DNA of 21,570 nucleotides from positions 1 to 21,570 of the forward strand of contig CAIODK010000193.1 of the NCBI GenBank assembly GCA_903856995.1. Reading direction: 5' to 3'. Positions within the stretch are counted from its first letter, which is position 1, and every line of letters starts with the position of its first letter. Positions 1 to 6,571 of the stretch are shown here, one piece after another. Made by a program: the position numbers and the translations under genes. The notes under the pieces are model-generated. The model made no database searches. It was not told the DNA's origin and saw only the letters and a list, made by a program, of their open reading frames with translations. The DNA is from an uncultured Burkholderiales bacterium (lineage in GTDB: Bacteria > Pseudomonadota > Gammaproteobacteria > Burkholderiales > Burkholderiaceae_C).

Positions 1-99
1 CGCGTGTACCGCGCGGCTCGCAACGAGCTGATCACGGCTCAGTTCGAACTCGCAGGTGCATGGACTGAGATTGAGCGCATCCGCGCCATTGCCCGCTGA
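1..99 (+). CDS. C-terminal end of a possible TolC-type outer-membrane efflux protein (partial)
   Basis: Only the last 32 codons are present; the reading frame enters from the left edge and stops at TGA (97-99). The visible peptide is helical and charged, with the pattern YRAARNELITAQFELAGAW followed by TEIERIRAIAR. This resembles the final periplasmic alpha-helix of TolC/CusC-type outer-membrane factors, where (A)RNELIxAQxxLAxAWxEIER-like repeats are common. The assignment rests on that short similarity alone, and any long-helix protein could end this way. The gene converges on the DUF6352-like gene with only ten bases between the stops and no convincing terminator hairpin. Confidence 0.4.
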   Translation, partial: RVYRAARNELITAQFELAGAWTEIERIRAIAR

Positions 100-109
100 A
101 GCACCGGCT

Positions 110-1129
110 TTAAGACCGCTTGGCCAGCGGCAAATTTAGCAACAAATTTTGCGGCTTGAGCTTCAAGCGCTGGTTGGCATCCACCGCCATCGCCAAGTAC
201 ACGGGCTTGCCGCGCACCTCGGCCAGCATGTCATTGGGGTCCACAAACTCCAGCTTGAACAAACACAGCAAGCGCTCCATGCGGTCTGCATCCACTTCTT
301 TGCCTTGGTAGAGGTCGTTCAACGCACTGCTGGCTTGGGCGTCCAGGCCCACGTGCCACACCCAATGGTCGTCGTTGATTTCGCGCTCTGTCTGGATGCG
401 CACCTGTACGCCTAAGAAGTGCTGCACCCACTTGGCTAACACCTCGCACAGAGCGTTCAAAGCGGGCTGGCCTCTGTTCAGGCTAACCACCCAGTCAAAA
501 CTCTCGCTACGGGGCCAATAGGCGTCTTGGTTGTCATCGTTGAGCACATCCAAGTCCACACTGCGCAGCTTGATGCCGCCTTGCTGTAGCAATTCACCGA
601 TCGAGCCGAAGCCGCCTTGCGTCGCATGGCGTTCGACAGTCTCATCATCGGCAGCCATCACCGAGCCATCCTCAAGCACCGTGATTTTTTGGGTGTGCAT
701 CAGCATCTCGGCTGCACGCGCCTGCATGGCTGTAGGTGCGTCGCCCAACACATGGCGCAACAAGATGTGGGTGATGTGTTGCACCAACAGTGGAGGCACG
801 TCCACACCCTCCCCTTTAAACAAGGCGAGGTAGCTGGCCTCTAAAGTGGACTGCGACGTGATGCGCTGCCTAAAGCGCAGCCACACGGCGTAGTTGTCGG
901 CGGCGTCTTTGTCTTGCAGTTTTGCCAGCTCTTGCGGAGATACATCGCGGCGTGGTTGCTCAACCAAGCTGTGATGCAAAGCCACTTCAGAAGCACAAGA
1001 ACTGTCTATGGGGGTCAACTCTGGGCGTTCGAGCAAGAAGCGCAAAAAATCGTCGGTCACCACCAAATGTCCAGCGTCATTGGGGGTCAGGAGTGTGTAG
1101 CCGCAGGTGGGCCAAAGTGGGTGGGTCAC
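110..1129 (-). CDS. DUF6352-like conserved protein of unknown function
   Basis: This is a 339-residue soluble protein with no signal peptide or membrane segment. It starts MTHPLWPTCGYTLL and carries tryptophan- and aspartate-rich patches (AYWPRSESFDWVV near residue 205, NDDHWVWHVGLDA near 255). From memory it matches the Burkholderiales family annotated as DUF6352, whose N-terminus is typically M(T)DxLWPxCGxxxL. No catalytic motif is recognised. The start is GTG (1127-1129), two bases after the rnfH stop codon, and I see no good Shine-Dalgarno sequence, so translation is probably coupled to rnfH. It is the last gene of a ratA-rnfH-DUF6352 unit. That context suggests a housekeeping role shared with RatA/RnfH, but the function is unknown. 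Confidence 0.75.
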   Translation of the reverse strand: MTHPLWPTCGYTLLTPNDAGHLVVTDDFLRFLLERPELTPIDSSCASEVALHHSLVEQPRRDVSPQELAKLQDKDAADNYAVWLRFRQRITSQSTLEASYLALFKGEGVDVPPLLVQHITHILLRHVLGDAPTAMQARAAEMLMHTQKITVLEDGSVMAADDETVERHATQGGFGSIGELLQQGGIKLRSVDLDVLNDDNQDAYWPRSESFDWVVSLNRGQPALNALCEVLAKWVQHFLGVQVRIQTEREINDDHWVWHVGLDAQASSALNDLYQGKEVDADRMERLLCLFKLEFVDPNDMLAEVRGKPVYLAMAVDANQRLKLKPQNLLLNLPLAKRS

Positions 1130-1131
1130 GG

Positions 1132-1491
1132 TCAGTAGCCTGGTTTAGCGCCATCGCGGCGCTTGGAGAACAAGCCCGCACGACTGGAGCCTTGTTTTTG
1201 GAAACGCTCACGCCGCGCGACCTTAGGGTCTACGGTGAGTGCGCGACAAATCTCGATCCGGTCTAAATCCCGCAGCACATGGGCGGGGGTGGTCTTGCGA
1301 CCCCAAATGCACACGGCAAAGGCATCGGGCTGGTTCAAATCAATTTCTGGGCATTCGCCAAGCAAGCCGCTTTGCTGCAGTGCTTGCAGCACCGTCACGC
1401 CGGCGCTGAGGGGCAACACGCGCTCATGCACCACGCGGGGTGCAGGCGAGTACATCACGGTGATGCAAATAGGTGTGTCCTGCGTACTCAC
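1132..1491 (-). CDS. rnfH: RnfH family ubiquitin-like protein
   Basis: The product is a 119-residue protein of the RnfH (UPF0125) family, a small beta-grasp fold found beside ratA and smpB in many Beta- and Gammaproteobacteria. Visible family features are the N-terminal strand ICITVMYSPAPRVVHE, the segment VTVLQALQQSGLL, the conserved tryptophan-glycine CIWGRK near residue 63, and the diagnostic DRIEICRALTVDPKVARRERF. The length is slightly above the usual 90-110 residues because of a basic, probably disordered tail. The start is GTG (1489-1491), which overlaps the ratA stop in a GTGA arrangement, so translation should be coupled. Despite the name, no Rnf electron-transport gene is nearby. 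The molecular function of the family is not firmly established. Confidence 0.9.
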   Translation of the reverse strand: MSTQDTPICITVMYSPAPRVVHERVLPLSAGVTVLQALQQSGLLGECPEIDLNQPDAFAVCIWGRKTTPAHVLRDLDRIEICRALTVDPKVARRERFQKQGSSRAGLFSKRRDGAKPGY

Positions 1492-1940
1492 GCGACGTAC
1501 ACCTGCTCTGCGCGTTTCACAAACGCATCCACCAAGGTGGCGGCGATTTTGTCGAACACCGGCCCCACCAAAGCGCCGAACATGCTGTCAAACGCGTAGT
1601 TCAAGGTCAACTCAATGCGGCAGGCGCGTTGGGGCTCTTGGGTGTTGGGATCGAGCAGCGGGTGGAAATCCCAGGTGCCGTCGAGGTGTTTGAACGGGCC
1701 ATCGACCAACTGCAACTTCACTTGGCGTCCTTCGATTTGCACATTGCGGGTGGTGAAGCTTTTTTTTAAACCGCCAAAGGACATCCCCACTTCAGCGGTC
1801 ATGCCATCGGGATGGGTTTGGACCACGCCCGAACGGTCGCACCAAGGCAAAAACTCGGGATAACGAGCCACATCGGTGACCAACGCAAACATTTCTTCTG
1901 CGCTGAACCAGATAAGAACGGACTTGTGAACGGTTTTCAT
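1488..1940 (-). CDS. ratA: RatA-family START/COQ10-like protein
   Basis: The product is a 150-residue SRPBCC/START-fold protein of the RatA-COQ10 family. In E. coli RatA was reported to inhibit 70S ribosome assembly. The mitochondrial and alphaproteobacterial relatives (COQ10) bind ubiquinone and support respiration, so the name may not describe the main role. Visible marks are the opening MKTVHKSVLIWFSAEEMFALVTDV, the very conserved YPEFLPWC (about residues 28-35), FGGLKKSFTTRN, and a C-terminal helix with FDKIAATLVDAFVKRAEQVY. The start is ATG (1938-1940). The gene heads a minus-strand operon with rnfH (four-base overlap). It lies back-to-back with smpB, the usual arrangement in Proteobacteria. 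An A8 run interrupts the coding strand at the GLKKSF codons. Confidence 0.92.
   Translation of the reverse strand: MKTVHKSVLIWFSAEEMFALVTDVARYPEFLPWCDRSGVVQTHPDGMTAEVGMSFGGLKKSFTTRNVQIEGRQVKLQLVDGPFKHLDGTWDFHPLLDPNTQEPQRACRIELTLNYAFDSMFGALVGPVFDKIAATLVDAFVKRAEQVYVA
1760..1767 (-). repeat. A8 homopolymer within ratA
   Basis: Eight consecutive T on the plus strand read as A8 on the ratA coding strand, in the codons TTA AAA AAA AGC (L-K-K-S). Such a run is unusual in this GC-rich coding sequence and is a candidate site for polymerase or ribosome slippage. No conserved downstream structure was identified, so this is recorded only as a sequence fact. Confidence 0.9.
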
Positions 1941-1987
1941 AGAATGGTGGATATTGTAAGAAGCTCTACTGTCCCCACATTTACTAA
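1941..1987. promoter_or_regulatory. 47-base divergent ratA / smpB intergenic region
   Basis: The gap holds the start regions of two divergent transcripts. On the minus strand TACAAT (1953-1958 read in reverse) is a good -10 candidate that would give a very short ratA leader, but no convincing -35 element lies 16-18 bases upstream of it. On the plus strand nothing better than weak hexamers was found, and smpB has no purine-rich Shine-Dalgarno sequence before its ATG. Promoter placement is therefore uncertain. Confidence 0.3.
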
Positions 1988-2464
1988 ATGGCTACCAAAA
2001 AACCTGCAACTCCCTCGCGCATCGCTGACAACAAAAAGGCCGCGTACAACTACTTCTTCGAAGAAAAGTTCGAGGCCGGCATGGTGCTAGAAGGCTGGGA
2101 GGTCAAGTCGGCACGCGAAGGCAAGGTGCAACTGACCGACGGTTATGTGGTGGTCCGCGCAGGCGAGTTGTTCCTGATCGGTTGCCAAATCAACCCGCTG
2201 CACACAGCGTCCAGCCACGTCAATCCAGACAACGTGCGGACCAAAAAGCTGTTGCTGAAAAAAGACGAGATCAAACGCCTGATCAGCAAAGTGGATCAAA
2301 AGGGCTACACGCTCGTGCCCATCAACCTGCATTGGAAGAACGGCAAGATCAAATGCGAAATCGCGCTGGCCAAAGGCAAGGCCGAGCATGACAAGCGCGA
2401 CACCATCAAAGATCGCGAAGGCAAGCGCGAGGTGGAGCGTGCGATGAAGTCGCGTCAGCGCTAA
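1988..2464 (+). CDS. smpB: SsrA-binding protein SmpB
   Basis: SmpB binds tmRNA and delivers it to stalled ribosomes for trans-translation. The 158-residue length is typical. Family hallmarks are all visible: NKKAAYNYFFEEKFEAGMVLEGWEVKS (about residues 14-40), the segment EGKVQLTDGYVVVRAGELFLIGCQINP, KGYTLVPINLHWKNGKIKCEIALAKGK (about 108-134), and a basic C-terminal tail DREGKREVERAMKSRQR that enters the ribosome as a helix in known structures. The start is ATG at 1988; the upstream bases show no strong ribosome-binding site. It is divergent from ratA. It is convergent with ygiQ, whose stop codon directly abuts the smpB TAA. The tmRNA gene itself was not found in this window. Confidence 0.97.
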   Translation: MATKKPATPSRIADNKKAAYNYFFEEKFEAGMVLEGWEVKSAREGKVQLTDGYVVVRAGELFLIGCQINPLHTASSHVNPDNVRTKKLLLKKDEIKRLISKVDQKGYTLVPINLHWKNGKIKCEIALAKGKAEHDKRDTIKDREGKREVERAMKSRQR

Positions 2465-4765
2465 TTATTTTGTCTTGCGCGGCGGCAAGCCGGTGTGTTG
2501 CGTGAGCAGACGACCCGCTTTAGGCGTGGCCGTGCTGTTCTTGCGACGTGCACTGGTGTAGGTGCCGTCTGTTTGCGGCTGATAGGTCGGGATCAGATGG
2601 TGTTTGCCATTGCCAATGAGGTCAGCACGGCCCATGGCTTTGAGGGCCTCACGCAGCAAGGGCCAGTTGTTGGCATCGTGGTAACGCAAAAAGGCTTTGT
2701 GCAGGCGGCGGCGGCGCTCGCCGCGCACGATGTCCACCACTTCGCTGCTGCGCGTGACGCGGCCCAAAGGGTTGCGGCCAGAGTGGTACATCGCCGTGGC
2801 TGTGGCCATGGGGCTGGGGTAGAAGGTTTGAACCTGGTCGGCGCGAAAGCTATTGCGTTTGAGCCATAACGCAAGGTTCATCATGTCTTCGTCGCTGGTG
2901 CCGGGGTGGGCCGCGATGAAGTACGGAATCAGGAACTGCTTCTTGCCCACTTCAGCGCTGTACTTGTCAAACATCTGTTTGAACTTGTCGTAGCTGCCAA
3001 TGCCGGGCTTCATCATCTTGGAGAGCGGGCCGCCTTCGGTGTGCTCGGGGGCAATCTTGAGGTAGCCGCCCACGTGGTGCTGCACCAGCTCTTTCACATA
3101 CTCGGGCGACTTGACGGCCAAGTCATAGCGCAGACCAGAACCAATGAGGATCTTCTTCACGCCCTTCAATGCCCGCGCACGGCGGTACATGTGGATCAGC
3201 GAGCTGTGGTCGGTGTTGAGGTTTTGGCAAATGCCCGGGTAGACGCAGCTGGGTTTGCGGCAGGCCGACTCGATCTCGGGGCTCTTGCAGCCGATGCGGT
3301 ACATGTTGGCGGTAGGTCCACCGAGGTCAGAGATAACCCCGGTGAAGCCTGGCACTTTGTCCCGGATGTCTTCAATTTCACGAATGACAGAGTCTTCGCT
3401 TCGGCTTTGGATGATGCGGCCTTCGTGCTCGGTGATGGAGCAAAACGTGCAACCCCCAAAACAACCGCGCATGATGTTGACGCTGAAGCGGATCATCTCC
3501 CACGCAGGGATTTTGGTTTCGCCGTCATGGCCGCCTTTGTCATCCGCGTAAGTCGGATGCGGGCTGCGGGCGTAGGGCAAATCAAACACCAGGTCCATCT
3601 CGGCCGTGGTGAGCGGGATGGGCGGCGGATTGACCCACACATCACGTGCGGTATGGCCTTCGCCGTGGGCTTGTACCAAAGCGCGGGCGTTGCCAGGGTT
3701 GGTTTCCAAATGCAGCACGCGGTTGGCGTGGGCGTAGAGCACGGGGTCGGACTTGACTTGCTCGTACGCGGGCAAACGAATTACGCTGCGCTCGCGCGGT
3801 GGCACCTTAAGCTTGCCTTTGCCTTTGCCTTGCAAGGCGGCGTTGGGCACAAAGTTGAGCGGCGAGATGGTGAAGCCCGTGTTGGCTTTGGCGCCCACTT
3901 GCGCATTGGCCGCATCAGCCACAGCATTGGCCTCGTCGTCCCGCGCACAGGTTTCGCCCTGAGCTTTGGCTTGGTCGCTGATCATCAAATACGGGTTGAC
4001 ATGCGCCTCGACACGGCCTGGCGCATCGATGTTGGACGAGTCAATCTCAAACCAACCTTCGGGTGTATCGCGGCGCACAAAGGCTGTGCCACGCACATCG
4101 GTGATGTCTTGCACCGGCTCTTTGGCGGCCAAACGGTGGGCGATTTCCACAATCGCGCGCTCGGCGTTGCCATACAGCAATAAATCGCATTTGCTGTCGA
4201 CCACGATCGAGCGGCGTACTTTGTCGGACCAGTAGTCGTAATGCGCGATGCGGCGCAAGGAGCCTTCGATACCGCCCAGCACGATGGGCACCTCGTTGTA
4301 GGCCTCTTTGCAACGTTGACTGTAGACCAGCGCGGCACGGTCGGGGCGTTTGCCGCCGATGTCGCCAGCGGTATAAGCATCGTCACTGCGGATTTTGCGG
4401 TCCGCTGTGTAGCGGTTGATCATCGAATCCATGTTGCCGGCGGTCACGCCAAAAAACAGATTCGGTTTGCCCAAAGCCTTGAACGGATCGGCACTTTGCC
4501 AATCGGGCTGGGCAATGATGCCAACGCGGAAACCTTGGTTCTCCAACATGCGCCCAATCACCGCCATGCCGAAGCTGGGGTGATCCACATAGGCGTCCCC
4601 TGTGACGATGATGATGTCGCAACTGTCCCAGCCGAGCTGAGTCATTTCCTCGCGGCTCATTGGTAAAAACGGGGCCGTGCCAAAGCGGGCCGCCCAGTAT
4701 TTGCGGTAACTGGTCAGCGGCTTGGCGTTGCGGGGGAAAAGGGAGACGTCGGCGTAGGCATTCAT
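2465..4765 (-). CDS. ygiQ: YgiQ-family radical SAM protein
   Basis: This is a 766-residue member of the YgiQ family (UPF0313), a large radical-SAM protein of unknown biochemical role. The N-terminal half (about residues 35-225) is the YgiQ-specific domain, with PMSREEMTQLGWDSCDIIIVTGDAYVDHPSFG and GGIEGSLRRIAHYDYWSD. The radical-SAM core carries the CxxxCxxC iron-sulfur motif at C435, C439 and C442 within MRGCFGGCTFCSITEHEGR. Further conserved parts are SDLGGPTANMY, CVYPGICQNL, KIAPEHTEGG and FYPSPMATATAMYHSG. An alanine-rich, low-complexity stretch (about residues 265-320) containing a KGKGK run separates the two halves and makes the protein somewhat longer than the E. coli one. It is downstream of murI on the same strand with a 56-base gap. 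Confidence 0.95.
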   Translation of the reverse strand: MNAYADVSLFPRNAKPLTSYRKYWAARFGTAPFLPMSREEMTQLGWDSCDIIIVTGDAYVDHPSFGMAVIGRMLENQGFRVGIIAQPDWQSADPFKALGKPNLFFGVTAGNMDSMINRYTADRKIRSDDAYTAGDIGGKRPDRAALVYSQRCKEAYNEVPIVLGGIEGSLRRIAHYDYWSDKVRRSIVVDSKCDLLLYGNAERAIVEIAHRLAAKEPVQDITDVRGTAFVRRDTPEGWFEIDSSNIDAPGRVEAHVNPYLMISDQAKAQGETCARDDEANAVADAANAQVGAKANTGFTISPLNFVPNAALQGKGKGKLKVPPRERSVIRLPAYEQVKSDPVLYAHANRVLHLETNPGNARALVQAHGEGHTARDVWVNPPPIPLTTAEMDLVFDLPYARSPHPTYADDKGGHDGETKIPAWEMIRFSVNIMRGCFGGCTFCSITEHEGRIIQSRSEDSVIREIEDIRDKVPGFTGVISDLGGPTANMYRIGCKSPEIESACRKPSCVYPGICQNLNTDHSSLIHMYRRARALKGVKKILIGSGLRYDLAVKSPEYVKELVQHHVGGYLKIAPEHTEGGPLSKMMKPGIGSYDKFKQMFDKYSAEVGKKQFLIPYFIAAHPGTSDEDMMNLALWLKRNSFRADQVQTFYPSPMATATAMYHSGRNPLGRVTRSSEVVDIVRGERRRRLHKAFLRYHDANNWPLLREALKAMGRADLIGNGKHHLIPTYQPQTDGTYTSARRKNSTATPKAGRLLTQHTGLPPRKTK
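3815..3831 (-). repeat. Short GCCTTT tandem repeat in the ygiQ linker
   Basis: Two full GCCTTT units and a partial third lie in tandem. On the ygiQ strand they encode the KGKGK portion of the low-complexity linker. The unit is six bases, so gain or loss of copies would keep the frame and only change linker length. Confidence 0.8.
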
Positions 4766-4821
4766 GGAGGCCGTAAGTGTACGAGCTAGGCCCTGCCCTT
4801 GGCTTTTGAGGGGCTATCGTG
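4766..4821 (-). other. murI-ygiQ intergenic gap
   Basis: These 56 bases separate two minus-strand genes. An imperfect inverted repeat (TAGGCCCT against AGGGGCTA, one mismatch, 14-base loop) is present but is not followed by a T-run, so it does not qualify as an intrinsic terminator. No clear Shine-Dalgarno sequence precedes ygiQ. Co-transcription with murI is plausible but unproven. Confidence 0.35.
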
Positions 4822-5670
4822 TCAGGGTAACGCGTGCACGGTCAAAGGCTCGTTCCACAGGTGTGACATGACCGATTGGGCTTGTCCCACATCACCGGAG
4901 GTGAAAAACTGAACATGGCCCGGCTCGGTTTGGACGGACAAACCGCCATGGTCTGCCAAACGACGGGTCAATTCACGGGCGACGGCTTGCGCAGGGTCAA
5001 GCAGCACCACATCTGGGCCTGCTAAACGCTGAATGATGTCTCGTAAAAACGGGTAATGGGTGCACCCTAACACCAGGGTGTCGACCCCTTCGGCAAGCAA
5101 AGGTTTGACCAACTGGCGCAGCAAGTCTTCGGCATCGGCGCTGTGCAAATCGGCGCGTTCGACCAGCTCCACCAAGCCTGGACAGGCTTGCAGCAAGATG
5201 CGTTTGTCACCGCCATGCACCTCGACCAGCCTTGCCACACTGGCGCTTTGCACGGTTTGGCGCGTGGCCAACACGCCCACCACACCGCTGCGCGTGAGGG
5301 CCACGGCGGGCTTGATGGCGGGTTCAATGGCGACGACAGGCAAATGGGTTTGTTCACGCAGCGTCTTGGCCGCCACCACGGTGGCCGTGTTGCAGGCGAT
5401 GGTGATGGCTTTCACGCCCTGCTCGGCCAACCAGTGCCCAACGGTAAGCGTGCGTTGCGTGATGTAGGTCTCAGACTGGTCGCCATATGGCGCGTGCCCC
5501 GAGTCAGCAACATAGACCAAATGCTCATATGGCAAGGCCGCGCGGATTGCGCGCAAAACGGAGAGGCCGCCAACGCCCGAGTCGAAGACGCCAATGGCAC
5601 CTTCCAACTGAAAACGAGCAGACGATGAAATGCGATATTTGGGCATGAGATGGCCCATTCTCGCCGACAT
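4822..5670 (-). CDS. murI: Glutamate racemase
   Basis: MurI interconverts L- and D-glutamate in the cytoplasm, without a cofactor, to supply D-glutamate for peptidoglycan. The 282-residue length is normal. The glycine-rich start IGVFDSGVGGLSVLR places the conserved Asp-Ser at residues 30-31. The two catalytic cysteines are C93 in IACNTATVVA and C203 in LGCTHYPFLR, with the partner histidine at 205. YVADSGHAPYG is the usual substrate-binding stretch. Three ATG codons (residues 1, 5 and 9) are possible starts. None has a strong Shine-Dalgarno sequence, so the N-terminus could be up to eight residues shorter. The gene is divergent from hexR, and the HexR-like operator lies in the shared upstream region. 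Confidence 0.96.
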   Translation of the reverse strand: MSARMGHLMPKYRISSSARFQLEGAIGVFDSGVGGLSVLRAIRAALPYEHLVYVADSGHAPYGDQSETYITQRTLTVGHWLAEQGVKAITIACNTATVVAAKTLREQTHLPVVAIEPAIKPAVALTRSGVVGVLATRQTVQSASVARLVEVHGGDKRILLQACPGLVELVERADLHSADAEDLLRQLVKPLLAEGVDTLVLGCTHYPFLRDIIQRLAGPDVVLLDPAQAVARELTRRLADHGGLSVQTEPGHVQFFTSGDVGQAQSVMSHLWNEPLTVHALP

Positions 5671-5677
5671 GATGCGA

Positions 5678-5693
5678 GGTAACTAAATTTAAC
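5678..5693 (+). promoter_or_regulatory. Degenerate second HexR-type operator copy
   Basis: The 15-mer beginning at 5678, GGTAACTAAATTTAA, matches the stronger site at 5700-5714 (with its mismatched arm base corrected to symmetry) at 11 of 15 positions. It starts 22 bases, about two helical turns, upstream of that site. The spacing would place two regulator dimers on the same DNA face. The assignment is an inference from sequence similarity and spacing. Confidence 0.45.
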
Positions 5694-5716
5694 AAACGGT
5701 GAAACTAAGTTACATT
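5689..5716 (+). promoter_or_regulatory. Candidate sigma-70 promoter of the hexR operon
   Basis: TTAACA (5689-5694) matches the -35 consensus at five of six bases. TACATT (5711-5716) matches the -10 consensus at four of six, with a 16-base spacer. Transcription from this promoter would begin at about 5722-5724, at or next to the preferred hexR ATG, implying a leaderless or nearly leaderless mRNA. The operator at 5700-5714 occupies the spacer and overlaps the -10, a classic repressing position. Confidence 0.4.
5700..5714 (+). promoter_or_regulatory. HexR-type operator, 15-base inverted repeat
   Basis: TGAAACTAAGTTACA is symmetric except for one arm pair (positions 3 and 13). It has the same TGTAA...TTACA architecture and length as the HexR motif known from Gammaproteobacteria. 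It lies 8 bases upstream of the preferred hexR ATG and between or over the proposed promoter elements. Autoregulation, and KDPG-relieved control of the downstream pathway genes, is inferred from the site, the adjacent HexR gene, and established HexR biology. Confidence 0.7.
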
Positions 5717-5722
5717 TGCAGC

Positions 5723-6571
5723 ATGTTAGAACGTATCAAATCGACACTTTCATCCTTGGCACCCGCTGAACAGCGGGTGGGCAAGCTCCTACTGACGGAC
5801 CCTCGCGCTTTCTCGACGCTGCCGGTGACAGAGCTCGCAGAACGCGCCAAAGTCAGCAAGCCGACCGTGGTGCGTTTTTGCCGCACCATCGGCTATGAAG
5901 GGTTGAGCGATTTCAAACTCAAACTTGCTGGCAGCTTGAGTGAGGGCGTGCCTTTCATCCACCGCAACGTGGGTGCACAAGACAGCAGCAGCGATGTGTT
6001 GGTCAAGGTGATCGACAACACCGTCACCGCCTTCCTCAAGTACCGCAACGACGCATCATCCGTCGCCATTGACAAAGCAGCCGACGCCATCGCCTTGGCC
6101 CACAAAAAAGGCAAACGTCTTGAGTTCTTTGGGGTGGGCAATTCAGGGATCGTGGCGCAAGACGCGCAGCACAAATTTTTCCGTCTCGGGTTTCACACCA
6201 TCTCGCACAGCGATGGCCACATGCAAATCATGAGCGCATCGTTGCTCGGACCAGGTGACTGCTTGGTGGTGTTCTCCAACTCCGGCCGCACCCGCGACTT
6301 GCTGGACTCTTGCGAAATTGCCAAAAAGAACGGTGCGACCACGGTGGTCATCACGGCCTCGGGTTCACCTTTGGCGAATGCCGGAAAAATCCACCTCTGC
6401 GCCGATCACCCCGAGAGCTACGAACGGTTCAGCCCGATGGTTTCGCGCTTGTTGCACCTGATGATCGTCGACGTGCTGACCACCACCGTGGCGTTGCGCA
6501 TCGGCAGCGCTCAGCTTCAGCCTCTGCTGCGCAACATGAAACAAAACCTTTTGAATAAACGTTACACATGA
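5723..6571 (+). CDS. hexR: HexR-like RpiR/MurR-family transcriptional regulator
   Basis: This is a 282-residue regulator with an N-terminal RpiR helix-turn-helix (about residues 1-75; ELAERAKVSKPTVVRFCRTIGYEGLSDFK) and a C-terminal SIS sugar-phosphate-binding domain (about 115-250). The SIS domain shows FFGVGNSGIVAQDAQHKFFRLG and VVFSNSGRTRDLLDSCEIAKKNG. Location at the head of zwf-pgl-edd-eda identifies it as HexR, which in Pseudomonas and Shewanella binds 2-keto-3-deoxy-6-phosphogluconate. I chose ATG 5723 over the in-frame GTG 5699, because the family starts M-L-E-R-I and because a GTG start would put the operator inside the gene. Its stop overlaps the zwf start (ATGA). Confidence 0.92.
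   Translation: MLERIKSTLSSLAPAEQRVGKLLLTDPRAFSTLPVTELAERAKVSKPTVVRFCRTIGYEGLSDFKLKLAGSLSEGVPFIHRNVGAQDSSSDVLVKVIDNTVTAFLKYRNDASSVAIDKAADAIALAHKKGKRLEFFGVGNSGIVAQDAQHKFFRLGFHTISHSDGHMQIMSASLLGPGDCLVVFSNSGRTRDLLDSCEIAKKNGATTVVITASGSPLANAGKIHLCADHPESYERFSPMVSRLLHLMIVDVLTTTVALRIGSAQLQPLLRNMKQNLLNKRYT

Noticed and set aside
99..110. Small AAGC-ACCG-GCTT hairpin between the first two convergent genes as a terminator
   Set aside because: The stem is only four base pairs and no T-run follows on either strand.
2906..4183. 425-codon open frame on the plus strand opposite ygiQ
   Set aside because: It lies wholly inside a well-supported YgiQ gene, has no recognisable domain, and has the composition expected from the reverse complement of GC-rich codons.
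5699..5722. GTG at 5699 as the hexR start
   Set aside because: It would place the operator and proposed -10 inside the coding sequence and add eight residues not seen in the family; ATG 5723 gives the usual MLERI start.
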